A program made the translations under genes and the position numbers. Positions 48,258-58,926 of a DNA stretch of 64,000 nucleotides are shown in pieces. The notes beneath the pieces were generated by a model that saw only the letters and a list, made by a program, of their open reading frames with translations, was not told the origin of the DNA and did not search any database. The number at the start of each line of letters is the position of its first letter. Position 1 is the stretch's first letter. Origin of the DNA: Hedera helix (Eukaryota > Streptophyta > Magnoliopsida > Apiales > Araliaceae); NCBI GenBank assembly GCA_947179155.2, contig OX359264.1, forward strand, positions 44,882,202 to 44,946,201, read 5' to 3'.

Positions 48258-49346
48258 GATCTAATATTTTCTGCATATTATGATATTAAAGATTTGATTT
48301 TTAACCTAGATCTGGCCCATATACACTAGATCTACTAAATTATCGAATTAGGGATGGCACGAGAGAATCTCGCATGAATGATATTTCCTCCTTACCTCCC
48401 GATAATGTCCTTTTAACTAGTTTATCAATATTTTAAATATTTGGTTCCTCTTTTATCGAATATTTTATTAGGGAGTCAAATTATTTTAACTTAATCGCAC
48501 ACTCCATCCTAGATCCATATCTAGTGATGAGCGGATCCTATCTTTTGGCTAACCAGGACTCAATTACCATGGAACAAACGGTTAGCTAATCTAGGATACA
48601 TTCTTGGTTAGATCCTTATTGCGTCATTGCATGGATCTAATTTTATTACGATATTATTACAACTTTATTACGATTTGTTACGATTTTATTTCGATTTATT
48701 GTGATTTGCCTTATGTGAGCCTAGGAAAAAAGTCAATGCCCTTAAATATCGATTTAAGGGATATTGATGGAATTTCAACGATGGATGATATTTACAGATG
48801 TAATATTAACGATTCCATTTCCTTGTAAAATATAAATCTTGGACCTTAAAGTGGCATGGAGAATCTCGAAAGATGGATTTAAGGCCCCGTAATAATGGAA
48901 ATTTTATTTGGCGTTTAGGCTATTTTGATGGCTTACATTGTTGTAGGTAGCTCCAAACACATTTATGATTGATTGATTTTATCTTTCGACGTACAAAACG
49001 CTTTTCAAACAAAAGATGATAAAGATCTTATAAAATTGAATCAAGCTAAATTATTAGATCCAATCTTAAGATTAAAATTGGTAGTAGCGAAAGAACTTAA
49101 TTCCTATTTGACAAAGGATATGAAAAATGTTTTCTCAAAAATGTCACCCAAAAATATTTTATCAAAATAAAATATAAAGAAATGAACTTCTCTTTAAATG
49201 ATCAAATCTTTTGTTAATAGGCTCAAAGAAGTTCGAAGTTGCTTTCAACATAACGCACTCTCCACAATTTCAATTTTAAAGCTAAATGGCGATACTCTAA
49301 ATTTTTTACCAAATCACACAAACATACACCCACACGCACACACATA
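48258..49346. other. Unassigned region after S3
   Basis: The first ~70 bp continue the 71-bp repeat array. Further on, motifs rich in 'ttacgat' and 'gggatattgatgg' occur. A 65-codon plus frame at 48973-49170 (with 'FQTKDDKDLIKLNQAK') follows an intron-acceptor-like 'ttgttgtag' near 48945. It could be a leader or gag start of the unidentified element, but I recognise no domain. A CA-rich stretch (49318-49346) ends it. Confidence 0.35.
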
Positions 49347-49615
49347 TGTTGGCTTGTAAAAATAAGACATACATATAATCAAATTGATGTAACGCAACAG
49401 AAGTAAGCATCAATCATATTTAAAAATTTTCTACAAACCAAATTTCAATATCTTTCTTATGCGACTATTATTAATTGAGGAACAATAAAAGATTATACCT
49501 TTGTAGATTTAACTCTTGAATGGCTACAAGTTCACATCCCTTTAATCCTTTGCGCTCTTCTACAAATCCACCGATTATAATTTAAGGATCAACATTAGTT
49601 ACCCAAGTGTGTAAC

Positions 49616-51203
49616 TGATAATTAGATTTTATATCTATTTATTTAATATTTTTAGGTTTAATTATTTGTGAGTTTTTGAGTGATTTTAGTAATTTAGGTG
49701 TTTTATTTATTATTATTATTTTTAGTATTTTTATATTATTTTTATTTATTTTTAATTAATTTATATTTTATTTTGTAGAAAATTAATCCTTGATGGCAAA
49801 TCTGTTAATTCTGCAAGTATGAGGGGACAAAAACGTAATTATAGCAAAAGGAATGGCAGAACCGTAAATATGGCAGTCAGGCGCGCAATGCGCGCATGTG
49901 TAACTGAATCCGCATAAGGACACGACGTCGTTTGGGCCAGAAAGAGAGCTGCGCACGCACAGAATTGCGGTTACACGGCAGAAACGGTGTCGTTTTGATG
50001 GAGCGACATATGTAATAAGCGCGCAATGCGCGAGTCGGTCAGGCTGACGTCACCAGTGTGTTTCAGCGAACGTTGACCGGTCAAAGCGCGTCAGGGTAGT
50101 GTTTGGCGACGCGGAAATTGTACCAGAACATATTATTCGCGTTTATTGTATTAATTTGATTCCAAATTGGATTTCTTTTCCACATTAGCTTAGGATTATT
50201 ATTGTACTTCTATAAATATATTATGTAGCTATTATATTCAGAACTTTTAACATAGATTAGAATATATTATGATAGAATAGCAGATTATTAGAGTAATTTA
50301 GGAGTAGTTTTAGGAGCAAATATTTAACGCGAATGATTCAAGAATTAAAGGCGGAGCTTGAAGATTGGAGACTGTGATCCGAGTGACAGACAGATATCAA
50401 CACAGATTTGATTTCTTTTCTTTATCTTTTATTTTTGTAATTTTGAGATGTTAAATTATTTATGGTTAATTAATTATTTAACTATGAGTTGATTTTTATT
50501 TGAGATTGCAATTGAACCCAATGTGTAGTTTAATTTAATTTGTTTTCTTTTTAATTATTGATGATTATATATGAGTTGTTTATCATATTTTGTGCGTTCA
50601 TGTATAATTATTTGCGCAATAATTAATTGTGATATCTTAGAAGGAATTGGACAAGGAATTCTAAGATTAAATCCGGATATGATAACATGTGAATTTGTTG
50701 ATTCTTTCTAGGAAGAGTAGCATAATAGTGTGTAGGATGAAGATATCTATATGCCACATGTAACTTTATTGAGAGTTGGATCTTAATGAGTTTATTTCAA
50801 ATTATTTTGCATAGAAATATAGTAACTTAATTGGAATAAATCTTTTTATTAATTCTTGAAAAAGGTTAGTAAATAATTAAGAAATCTCAGTTAATAATTC
50901 TATGTAGTTAATTAATTAAAAAGAGAATAAAGAGATTTAAATGAAGCATTGGGGGAAAATTGTGATCTTAACTATTTTAATTTGATTTAATCATTTTTAG
51001 TAGTTTAATTTAGTTAGTAATTTTGATTAGTTTATTTTATAATTAAATTGAGATTGTTTAAATAGAATTAATTTGATATTAAATTAATGTTTGATAAATA
51101 TTATTATTTAATTCCCTGTGGGTTCGACACTCTACTTTATCACTTTATTACTTGTTGACCGTGTATACTTGCACGCATATATTCATATAGAAAATACCCA
51201 ACA
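49616..51203 (+). repeat. G2 5' LTR
   Basis: 1,588 bp. Contains a GC island (49860-50110) with palindromic gcgcgcaatgcgcgc at 49881-49895 and a second copy at about 50019-50032. Also contains 'ttctataaatatattatgta' near 50210 as a plausible TATA region, and the family 3' end 'gtgggttcgacactctactt' to 'acccaaca'. Confidence 0.92.
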
Positions 51204-51209
51204 AGTTTT

Positions 51210-51227
51210 TGGCACCGTTGCCGGGGA
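51210..51227 (+). promoter_or_regulatory. Primer-binding site, G2
   Basis: tggcaccgttgccgggga begins seven bases after the LTR and matches the tRNA-Asp complement used by Athila elements at 17 of 18 positions (A instead of G at position 5). Confidence 0.88.
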
Positions 51228-51340
51228 ATTAATTTAATAATTAGTTATCAATATTAATTTTAATCAAATTAGTTTTACTTTAAACGTTTTTATTTTATTT
51301 TACTATTTTAATTTTAATTGTTACTTCCTTTTCAGGTTAA

Positions 51341-52732
51341 ATGAAGGACGAGGATCGAAAATTGTTGCGAGACTATGCGATGCCACAAGTCACTGAAATC
51401 CAATCTAGCATCCATAGGCCTGCAATTCAAGCCACAAGTTTTGAGATCAAGCCGGGCACAATACAGATGATCCAAAATTCAGTGCAGTTTGTGGGTTTGC
51501 CCAATGACGATCCGAATGATCATCTCATGAGCTTTTTGGAGATATGTGATACTTTCAAGTATGATGGAGTTTCGGATGACGTTGTAAGACTTCGTTTGTT
51601 CCCTTTCACACTTAGGGATAAGGCGAAGAGTTGGTTGCATTCACTTCCACCGGGGTCTATCACTACTTGGAACGACTTGGCTCAAAAGTTCTTAGCGAAA
51701 TTCTTTCCACCAGCGAAGACTGCAAAAATACGGAACGACATCACTTCATTCATGCAGCATGATTCAGAATCGTTGTACGAGGCATGGGAGCGCTTCAAAG
51801 ATTTATTGCGGAGATGTCCACATCATGGAATACCCAAGTGGCTTCAAGTTCAAATATTCTACAATGGGTTATTCAGTACAACGAGGACTATTATTGATGC
51901 GGCTGCAGGTGGTGCTTTAATGGCGAAGAATTTGGATGAGGCTTATGACTTGTTGGAAACTATGGCAGCAAATGATTACCAATGGCCTTCTGCAAGAGTG
52001 AATCAACGAATGGCGGCTAGGATACATGAGACAGATGCAATTACCGCATTGACTGCACAAATGGCAACACTAATGAAGATGGTAGAAACTATTGCAAAGA
52101 CTGGGCAAGCTAATCCACCTATGGCAATAACTTGTGATATATGTGCTGGGCACCATTCAGTTAATCAATGCCCAATTAATGCAGAATCGGTCCAGTATGT
52201 GGCAAACTACAATCAGCAACAGCAAGGGAATAATGCCAATTATTATCATCAAGGGGTGAGAACTCAGCCAAATTATTCATGGAGCACCAACAATCAAGCA
52301 CAATCTTTTGCTCCAATACCATCATATCAGTCGGGTTTTCAGAATCAACCTCCACCACAGCCAGAAAAGACATCAAATTTCGAGGAAACTGTTGTGAAAT
52401 ACATAGCGCATAATGAGGTTAGAATGAACAGTCTAGAATCATCAGTAAGGAGCATCGAGAACCAAGTGGGACAGCTTGCTAGTGCCATGCATAGTCGGCC
52501 TCAAGGTGTTTTGCCGAGTGATACATTGATAAATCCAAGAAGGGAGGGCAATGAGCAATGCAATGTAGTCACACTTAGGAGTGGTAAGGAATTACATGAT
52601 GATGATAGAGAAAATTCGAAAAGGGCAAATCCAAATGTGGATGATGATAGTGAATCTGAAAAGAAGAATAATCAAAATGAGCTGCATGGACATAAAGAGG
52701 AAAAACAAGTTATGAATTCGAAGCAGAATTAG
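51341..52732 (+). CDS. gag: G2 Gag polyprotein
   Basis: A 463-codon open frame, the longest in the window. The ATG at 51341 opens 'MKDEDRKLLRDYAMPQ'. The retrotransposon-gag core at residues ~55-185 includes 'RLRLFPFTLRDKAKSWL', 'WNDLAQKFLAKFFPP' and 'LYEAWERFKDLLRRCPHHG'. A zinc-binding motif CDICAGHHSVNQC sits near residue 268, then a Gln/Asn-rich stretch, a short helical segment ('MNSLESSVRSIENQVGQLAS') and an acidic tail. Gag would form particles and bind element RNA. The TAG at 52730 corresponds to a CAG in G1, so gag and protease were probably one frame and this stop is a mutation or a read-through point. Confidence 0.9.
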   Translation: MKDEDRKLLRDYAMPQVTEIQSSIHRPAIQATSFEIKPGTIQMIQNSVQFVGLPNDDPNDHLMSFLEICDTFKYDGVSDDVVRLRLFPFTLRDKAKSWLHSLPPGSITTWNDLAQKFLAKFFPPAKTAKIRNDITSFMQHDSESLYEAWERFKDLLRRCPHHGIPKWLQVQIFYNGLFSTTRTIIDAAAGGALMAKNLDEAYDLLETMAANDYQWPSARVNQRMAARIHETDAITALTAQMATLMKMVETIAKTGQANPPMAITCDICAGHHSVNQCPINAESVQYVANYNQQQQGNNANYYHQGVRTQPNYSWSTNNQAQSFAPIPSYQSGFQNQPPPQPEKTSNFEETVVKYIAHNEVRMNSLESSVRSIENQVGQLASAMHSRPQGVLPSDTLINPRREGNEQCNVVTLRSGKELHDDDRENSKRANPNVDDDSESEKKNNQNELHGHKEEKQVMNSKQN

Positions 52733-53557
52733 ATTGTGCCACCAGTACCTTTCCCGCAAAGACTTCAAAAGAACAAGCTTGACAAGCAATTTTTAAAATT
52801 TTTGGAGGTATTCAAGAAATTACATATTAACGTCGCAGACGCATTAGAGCAGATGCCTAGCTACTTAAAGTTCATGAAGGAGATTTTGTCTAAGAAAAGG
52901 AAGCTAGGTGACTATTAAACAGTGGCTCTAACAGAGGAGTGCAGCGCTGTATTGCAAAAGAAGCTACCACTGAAGCTAAAAGATCCGGGTAGTTTCACCA
53001 TTCCGTGCACCATTGGGAGCCAGTTCTTTAATCAATGCTTGTGTGATTTGGGAGCGAGCATAAATTTAATGCCGCTATCAGTTTATAAAAAGCTTGGTTT
53101 GAAGGAAGCGAAGCCCACCCATATCACCTTACAGTTGGCAGATCGATCATTTACTTATCCAAAGGGGATTATTGAAGATGTTCTTGTAAAAGTGGATAAG
53201 TTTATCTTCCCTGCGGATTTCGTTGTGCTAGATTTTGAGGAGGATAAAAATATACCGATTATTCTTGGGCGTCCATTTTTAGCTACGGGGGGAGCGTTGA
53301 TTGATGTGAAAAAAGGCGAGCTAACTATGAGAGTTCAAGATGAAGAGGTGACCTTCAAGGTGTTTAATACAATGGAATTTCCGAGTGGTCAAGAAAAATG
53401 TTTCCGGGTTGATGTTGTGGGATTAAAAGGTCAATTTTATTGGAGGATGAAAGATGAACACAAGTTTGGGGGTCTCAAGTCTCAAGGGAAACTTAATCGA
53501 ATGGTCAAGGCATGGCTTCCAAGGCAATTCATCAAGCATAAATTCGATCCGGGCTGA
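52733..53557 (+). pseudogene. G2 protease region, same frame as gag, one further stop
   Basis: Continues the gag frame through 'PPVPFPQRLQKNKLDKQF', a TAA at 52916 (GAG in G1), then an open stretch to the TGA at 53555. The retropepsin motif 'CLCDLGASINLMPLSVYKK' (residues ~37-55 of the last stretch) has the DLGA active site usual in Athila-type proteases, and the flap and second conserved part 'IILGRPFLATGGALIDV' follows. The frame ends 'QFIKHKFDPG'. No RT follows; the sequence becomes non-coding at once. With two in-frame stops, expression of protease would need suppression. Confidence 0.85.
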
Positions 53558-55072
53558 AGAAAAGGAAGTAGTTAGGCTGAAACTTAAAAACAAGCGCTTA
53601 TTAGGAGACAACCCAAGTTTTAGTTTTAGTTTATTTTTATTTTTAGTAGATTTTATTTTTAGTAGTAAAATTTAGTTTTTATTTATTTTATTTGTTTTAA
53701 TATTATTGTTTTTGTTTTGTGTCAGGTTTATTTAATGCAGCTCAGACTTAGCAGATGAGGAGGAAAAATGCTACATATTCAGGGAAGTCCCTTGTTCTTA
53801 ATTTTCTTTATTTTATACATTGAGGACAATGTCTATTTTAAGTTTGGGGGTGTGGGTAAATTTGAAAGAATTTTTCAAATTTTTTAGGTTTTATTTTAGT
53901 TTTAAATTTTAGAATTTTGTGGGTAAATTCACTGTAAACCCTCACGAGACACAACTCGTCCACTTGGGGTAACCAAGGGGTTTAAAGGCTTGTTGCACAT
54001 ACTAAGTGCAATCGTGTTTCCTACGAAAATGGGGTAACTTAGTTTTTAGGTAGAGTCTCTTGGGCAATGAATTAATTGAATTAAATGTTGGTCAATGATT
54101 AAAAGTGGTTTTTATTTTAATAACTTTTGAAAAATGGATAATTTTTTGCATAGTTTGAATTTTGGCTATTTGATTAGTATTTATTTTATTTGAGATCCTT
54201 TAATTTTTTATGCACATATCCATTTGTTTAAGCTAGTTTTTAACTTAAGTGAAGTTTATTTGGGTTAAATGCTCATAATAGATATTTTTGAATTCTATAT
54301 TTTTATTTGATCATAACTTGAAGCAAAATTGTGATAAAATATGATTTAGGAGAGATGATTTAAGTAAATTTTTCGGGATTATTAAAATTAATTTATCTTG
54401 TGGAGAAAAAATAGTTAAGAGAATTATATAATGAGTTGAGATAGAGCGTAAAACGCACTCACTCATAAATATGTGAAGAGAAGCGAGATGGAGCATAAAA
54501 CTCCCTCGTTGGTGAGATGGAGCATAAAATGCACTCACCGTGGTTGAAAAAAGGAAGAGAGAAAAAAAAAGAAAAAAGAAAAAAATGGGATGGAGTATTA
54601 AATGCACCCATTTAATTGGAAGGAAAAAAAAAGAGCTTAAAAGAAATTAATAATCCTAGTGGTGCTTGAAAGATTAAATATTTTTTGATCTCCTAAGTTA
54701 TATTTGCATGTATTAGCTTTGAGTGATGTGAAAAATAAAAGTATAGAGTTTTGTTGTATATATTTTTATCTTTTATGAAACATTTAATTATGTGAGCGGA
54801 TCTAAGTTTTTTCGTTAGTTTGATACATTTGGATTCACACACACACGAAGGGTCTTAAGTAGACTAAGATTAATAAATATGTTAAAATTTTATGACTTTG
54901 TATAATTTTGAAATTTTCTTTGAGTTATCATTTAAAAAAATATATTTGAGGCTAAAGTTGAAATTCATATTGTTTCATTGCTTGAGTAATTTTGAGTTGT
55001 TGAGTTAGTAGAGTCTTTATTTTTATTTTTGTTTTGCTTGAAGGCAAGCAAAGAGTTAAGTTTGGGGGTATT
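53558..55072 (+). other. G2 3' non-coding region
   Basis: Occupies the place where RT, RNase H and integrase would lie in a full Athila element. It has an internal purine box 'agtttgggggtgtggg' (53841-53856) after 'ttgaggacaatg', hairpins at 53944-53959 (acgag/ctcgt) and 53993-54011 (ttgcac/gtgcaa), imperfect repeats 'gagatggagcataaaatgcac' in four or more forms at about 54430-54605, an A-rich tract, and the terminal polypurine tract 55051-55072. Its collinearity with G1 shows the family spread in this shortened form. Confidence 0.8.
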
Positions 55073-56679
55073 TGATAATTAGATTTTATATCTATTTATT
55101 TAATATTTTTAGGCTTAATTATTTGTGAGTTTTTGAGTGATTTTAGTAATTTAGGTGTTTTATTTATTATTATGCATTATTATTATTTTTAGTATTTTTA
55201 TATTATTTTTATTTATTTTTAATTAATTTATATTTTATTTTGTAGGAAATTAATCCTTGATGGCAAATCTGTTAATTCTGCAAGTATGAGGGGACAAAAA
55301 CGTAATTATAGCAAAAGGAATGGCAGAACCGTAAATATGGCTGTCAGGCGCGCAATGCGCGCATGTGTAACTGAATCCGCATAAGGACACGACGTCGTTT
55401 GGGCCAGAAAGAGAGCCGCGCGCCATGTGCGCGCACGGAATTGCGGTTACACGGCAGAAACGGTGTCGTTTTGATGGAGCGACAGATGTAATAAGCGCGC
55501 AATGCGCGAGTCGACCAGGCTGACGTCACCAGCGTGTTTCAGCGAACGTTGACCGGTCAAAGCGCGTCAGGGCAGTGTTTGGCGACGCAGAAATTGTACC
55601 CGAACAGATTATTCGCGTTTATTGTATTAATTTGATTCCAAATTGGATTTCTTTTCCACATTAGCTTAGGATTATTATTATACTTCTATAAATATATTAT
55701 GTAGCTATTATATTCAGAACTTTTAACATAGATTAGAATATATTATGATAGAATAGCAGATTATTAGAGTAATTTAGGAGTAGTTTTAGGAGCAAATATT
55801 TAACACGAATGATTCAAGAATTAAAGGCGGAGCATGGAGATTGGAGACTGTGATCCGAGTGACAGACGGATATCAACACAGATTTGATTTCTTTTCTTTA
55901 TCTTTTATTTTTGTAATTTTGAGATGTTAAATTATTTGTGGTTAATTAATTATTTAATTATGAGTTGATTTTTATTTGAGATTGCAATTGAACCCAATGT
56001 GTAGTTTAATTTAATTTGTTTTCTTTTTAATTATTGATGATTATATATGAGTTGTTTATCATATTTTGTGCGTTCATGTATAATTATTTGCGCAATAATT
56101 AATTGTGATATCTTAGAAGGATATGGACAAGGAATTCTAAGATTAAATCCGGATATGATAACATGTGAATTTGTTGATTCTTTCTAGGAAGAGTAACATA
56201 ATAGTGTGTACGATGAAAATATCTATATGTCACATGTAACTTTATTGAGAGTTTGATCTTAATGAGTTTAATTCAAATTATTTTGCATAGAAATATAGTA
56301 ACTTAATTGGAATAAATCTTTTTATTAATTCTTGAAAAATGTTAGTAAATAATTAAGAAATCTCAGTTAACAATTCTATGTAGTTAATTAAATAAAAAGA
56401 GAATAAAGAGATTTAAATGATGCATTGGGAGAAAATTGTAATCTTACCTATTTTAATTTGATTTAATCATTTTTAGTAATTTAATTTAGTTAGTAATTTT
56501 GATTAGTTTATTTTATAATTAAATTGAGATTGTTTAAATAGAATTAATTTGATATTAAATTAGTGTTTGGTAAATATTATTATTTAATTCCATGTGGGTT
56601 CGACACTCTACTTTATCACTTTATTACTTGTTGACCGTGTATACTTGCACGCATATATTCATATACAAAATACCCAACA
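55073..56679 (+). repeat. G2 3' LTR
   Basis: 1,607 bp. It differs from the 5' LTR by scattered single bases and two short insertions: 'tgcattatt'-like near 55170 and 'gccatgtgcgc'-like near 55420, the latter enlarging the GC island palindromes. Confidence 0.92.
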
Positions 56680-56994
56680 GTAACCTCTAGAAGTGATCCA
56701 CTAAGCGATCTATGAATTCAAAAAGAAAATTTTGGTTTCTCTAAATTATGAGTGGCTAGCCCTAATTCTCTCCCTCTCTATCTATCTAACTCTTAGATGT
56801 AGAGAATTATAAAGTATTCTCCAAAACTTGTTAATAGAGTATCAACCCGAATCCATAATAAGACTCATCTTATTTATAGATATGTTCAACCTTCCTAAAT
56901 TCTTTAGGAGTAGGGTTTTATTTTAACTCATAATCTAATTAGAAACTAAATTAATTTAATATAATAGTTATAATTTTTAAACCATTTAGGAACT

Positions 56995-57110
<116 letters not shown>

Positions 57111-57563
57111 CTCCTCTAACTAATTTATAACTAGTATTTTTAAAATACATAATTATAAATATTAAGTTATTTAATTTATTCTATTACTATAGTATAAATT
57201 AAATACACTTAATTTATTATTACCATTACGCCACTTATTTCTAAAATAAATATTACTCTTTTGCAGTGTGACCCTTTAGATTCAATATTAAATCGGTTGT
57301 AAAATAAATAAATTAGAACCATTCTAATATTATTTATAATAATAAATTAAACTCTTTTAATTTATAAATAAATAAATACTTATTTATTCCACAATAAGGG
57401 TTAGCCTCATTAGTAATTCATGGCTTTTCAGATAATATGAATTTTAACATTTGATCATAAAGCACCTATTTTGTGAATAATTACCATACAATTCAATCCT
57501 TCTACCATACAATATCTCAATCAAATATAAGACATGGATTTACTGCCAAGTCTTATTTTATTT

Positions 57564-57581
57564 TGTTAGTTCCCAATGACA
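57564..57581 (-). repeat. C5 3' LTR remnant (outer 18 bp)
   Basis: tgttagttcccaatgaca equals the first 18 bases of the 5' LTR at 60050. The next bases (tagacataattg) belong to the internal region. It marks the exact outer element end and the deletion breakpoint. Confidence 0.85.
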
Positions 57582-57960
57582 TAGACATAATTGAGCAAGA
57601 TTAACCACATAGACATTTCCTTCTCGAACTCCTTTTAGCTTTAGAGAGTTAGTCTTCAAGTCTCTAACTTGGCATTGGTTGTTGAGGAAGGTGACTTGAT
57701 GTCCTTTGTCACAGAGTTGACTGATACTTAGCAAGTTGTGCTTTAGTCCCTCAACATATGCCACTTTACTGAAAGATATTGCACCATTTCCAGTTGAGCC
57801 ATAACCTATGGTTTTCCCAGAGTTGTTGTCTCCAAAAATGACAGCAGGTCCATCTTTTTCTTTAAACTCTGATAGAAGAGCCTTGTCTCCTCTCATGTGC
57901 CTTGAGCATCCACTATCAAGATACCAGATGGATCTATTTACCTGCATAACAAATCAATCT
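57582..57960 (-). pseudogene. C5 protease
   Basis: Open from 57947 leftwards. 'SIWYLDSGCSRHM' is the copia protease active site (DSG), followed by 'NNSGKTIGYGSTGNG', 'VAYVEGLKHNLLSISQLCD' and 'GHQVTFLNN'. It runs toward the GAG-pre-integrase ('GVREGNVYVVNLAQ') and then fuses into the LTR end. The protease core is well preserved compared with C0. It is one frame out of step with the upstream gag C-terminal frame, which ends at a stop at 57961-57963. Confidence 0.88.
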
Positions 57961-58926
57961 TCATTTTGGTACCCATATTTGTTTGGGTCCTGCTTTGTTA
58001 GTACCTTTTGGGACCCAAATCTGTTTGATTTTAGATCCTTGCAGTTTATGATATCTTGACAAATATTTATCATGATGGTGCCTATGATTGATATGATATT
58101 GACGATGATACGTGTGCATTTGTGACTTCTTATTTGTCCAGGATTTGTATGGATTATGATTTCTTATAGTCTTTTGCTGATCTACATTCTGCTTCCATAC
58201 TACTCTACAATTCTCATGATTCGTAGATTGAGTTTTGCTTGACTTGTTTTTTAATTTTCTGAACCCCAGACCCGTGCGAATTTTATTATTTAATATGATA
58301 GCAGGTTTAGCAGAATGTGAACTGCTGGGAGATATAGAATCTGAGGATTTGATGAACACAATTCCTTTATTAAGATTAAAGGATTTGCCTTCATTTATTT
58401 CCATAGACTTTTCCATATTGGGCTTTGAGAATGAATTCTCAAATCCTAATCCTGATCTATTAGTCACATCTCTTTGACTTGAGATCAGTGTGTCCATAAA
58501 CGAACTAGACTTGTTCCATATAAAAATTGTCTTTTCTAGTTCTTGAATCTTGGAGGCTAGTGAAGATTCTTTATGAGTGCTCAACTCATTTATCTCTTTT
58601 AGTCTTTCATTCTCAGTCTCAAGATTAGAGTAAAGTTTTGCAGCTTGAAATGAGGCTTCTAGTTCTATGCTTAATTTTTCTTTATTCTCTTTTAGATGAG
58701 AGTAATCTTTAGATAACCTTCTAAACATTTTTATATATTTGTGTAATTCTACCATTAAGTCATGCATGCCTTCTCTAAGATCATCAATGCTTAATTCAGG
58801 AGAGTAGAAATCAAATACCTCATCTATGTTGAATTCCTTTTTGCTGCTTCCATCTTCGTTTGCCATTAAGCATAGGTTGGCCTTCTGTGGCTCTTCATCG
58901 TCACTTGACTCAGAATTTAGTTCTTC
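57961..58926 (-). pseudogene. C5 gag C-terminal coiled-coil region
   Basis: A 301-codon open stretch (57961-58866). Residues ~40-125 are a heptad-rich coiled coil ('LSKDYSHLKENKEKLSIELE', 'LASKIQELEKTI'). Then comes a Ser-rich linker, a His-rich segment near residues 252-270, and a duplicated 'KQIWVPK' motif at the end, both typical of the gag-protease linker in this copia lineage. It is in frame with the upstream gag fragments. Confidence 0.82.

Larger units (their letters stand above)
49616..56679 (+). mobile_element. G2: near-intact Athila-like gag-PR retrotransposon
   Basis: A 7,064-bp element with perfect 5-bp target duplications gtaac at 49611-49615 and 56680-56684. The LTRs (49616-51203 and 55073-56679) both run tgataattag to acccaaca and are nearly identical by eye apart from a few substitutions and short indels, so insertion is recent. 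The primer site (51210-51227) and polypurine tract (55051-55072) are intact. The interior encodes only gag and protease, followed by 1.5 kb of non-coding sequence. Mobilisation would need RT and integrase supplied by another element. Confidence 0.93.

Noticed and set aside
48973..49170. 65-codon frame as a real gene
   Set aside because: No recognised domain, short, and embedded in decayed element sequence. Mentioned only as part of the unassigned region.
54311..54607. 98-codon minus-strand frame in G2 3' region
   Set aside because: Phe/Leu-rich translation of the purine-rich repeat tract in the wrong strand, with no counterpart in G1.
55344..55529. Minus-strand frame in the G2 3' LTR
   Set aside because: It arises from the GC island palindromes and is not conserved as a frame in the 5' LTR because of an indel.
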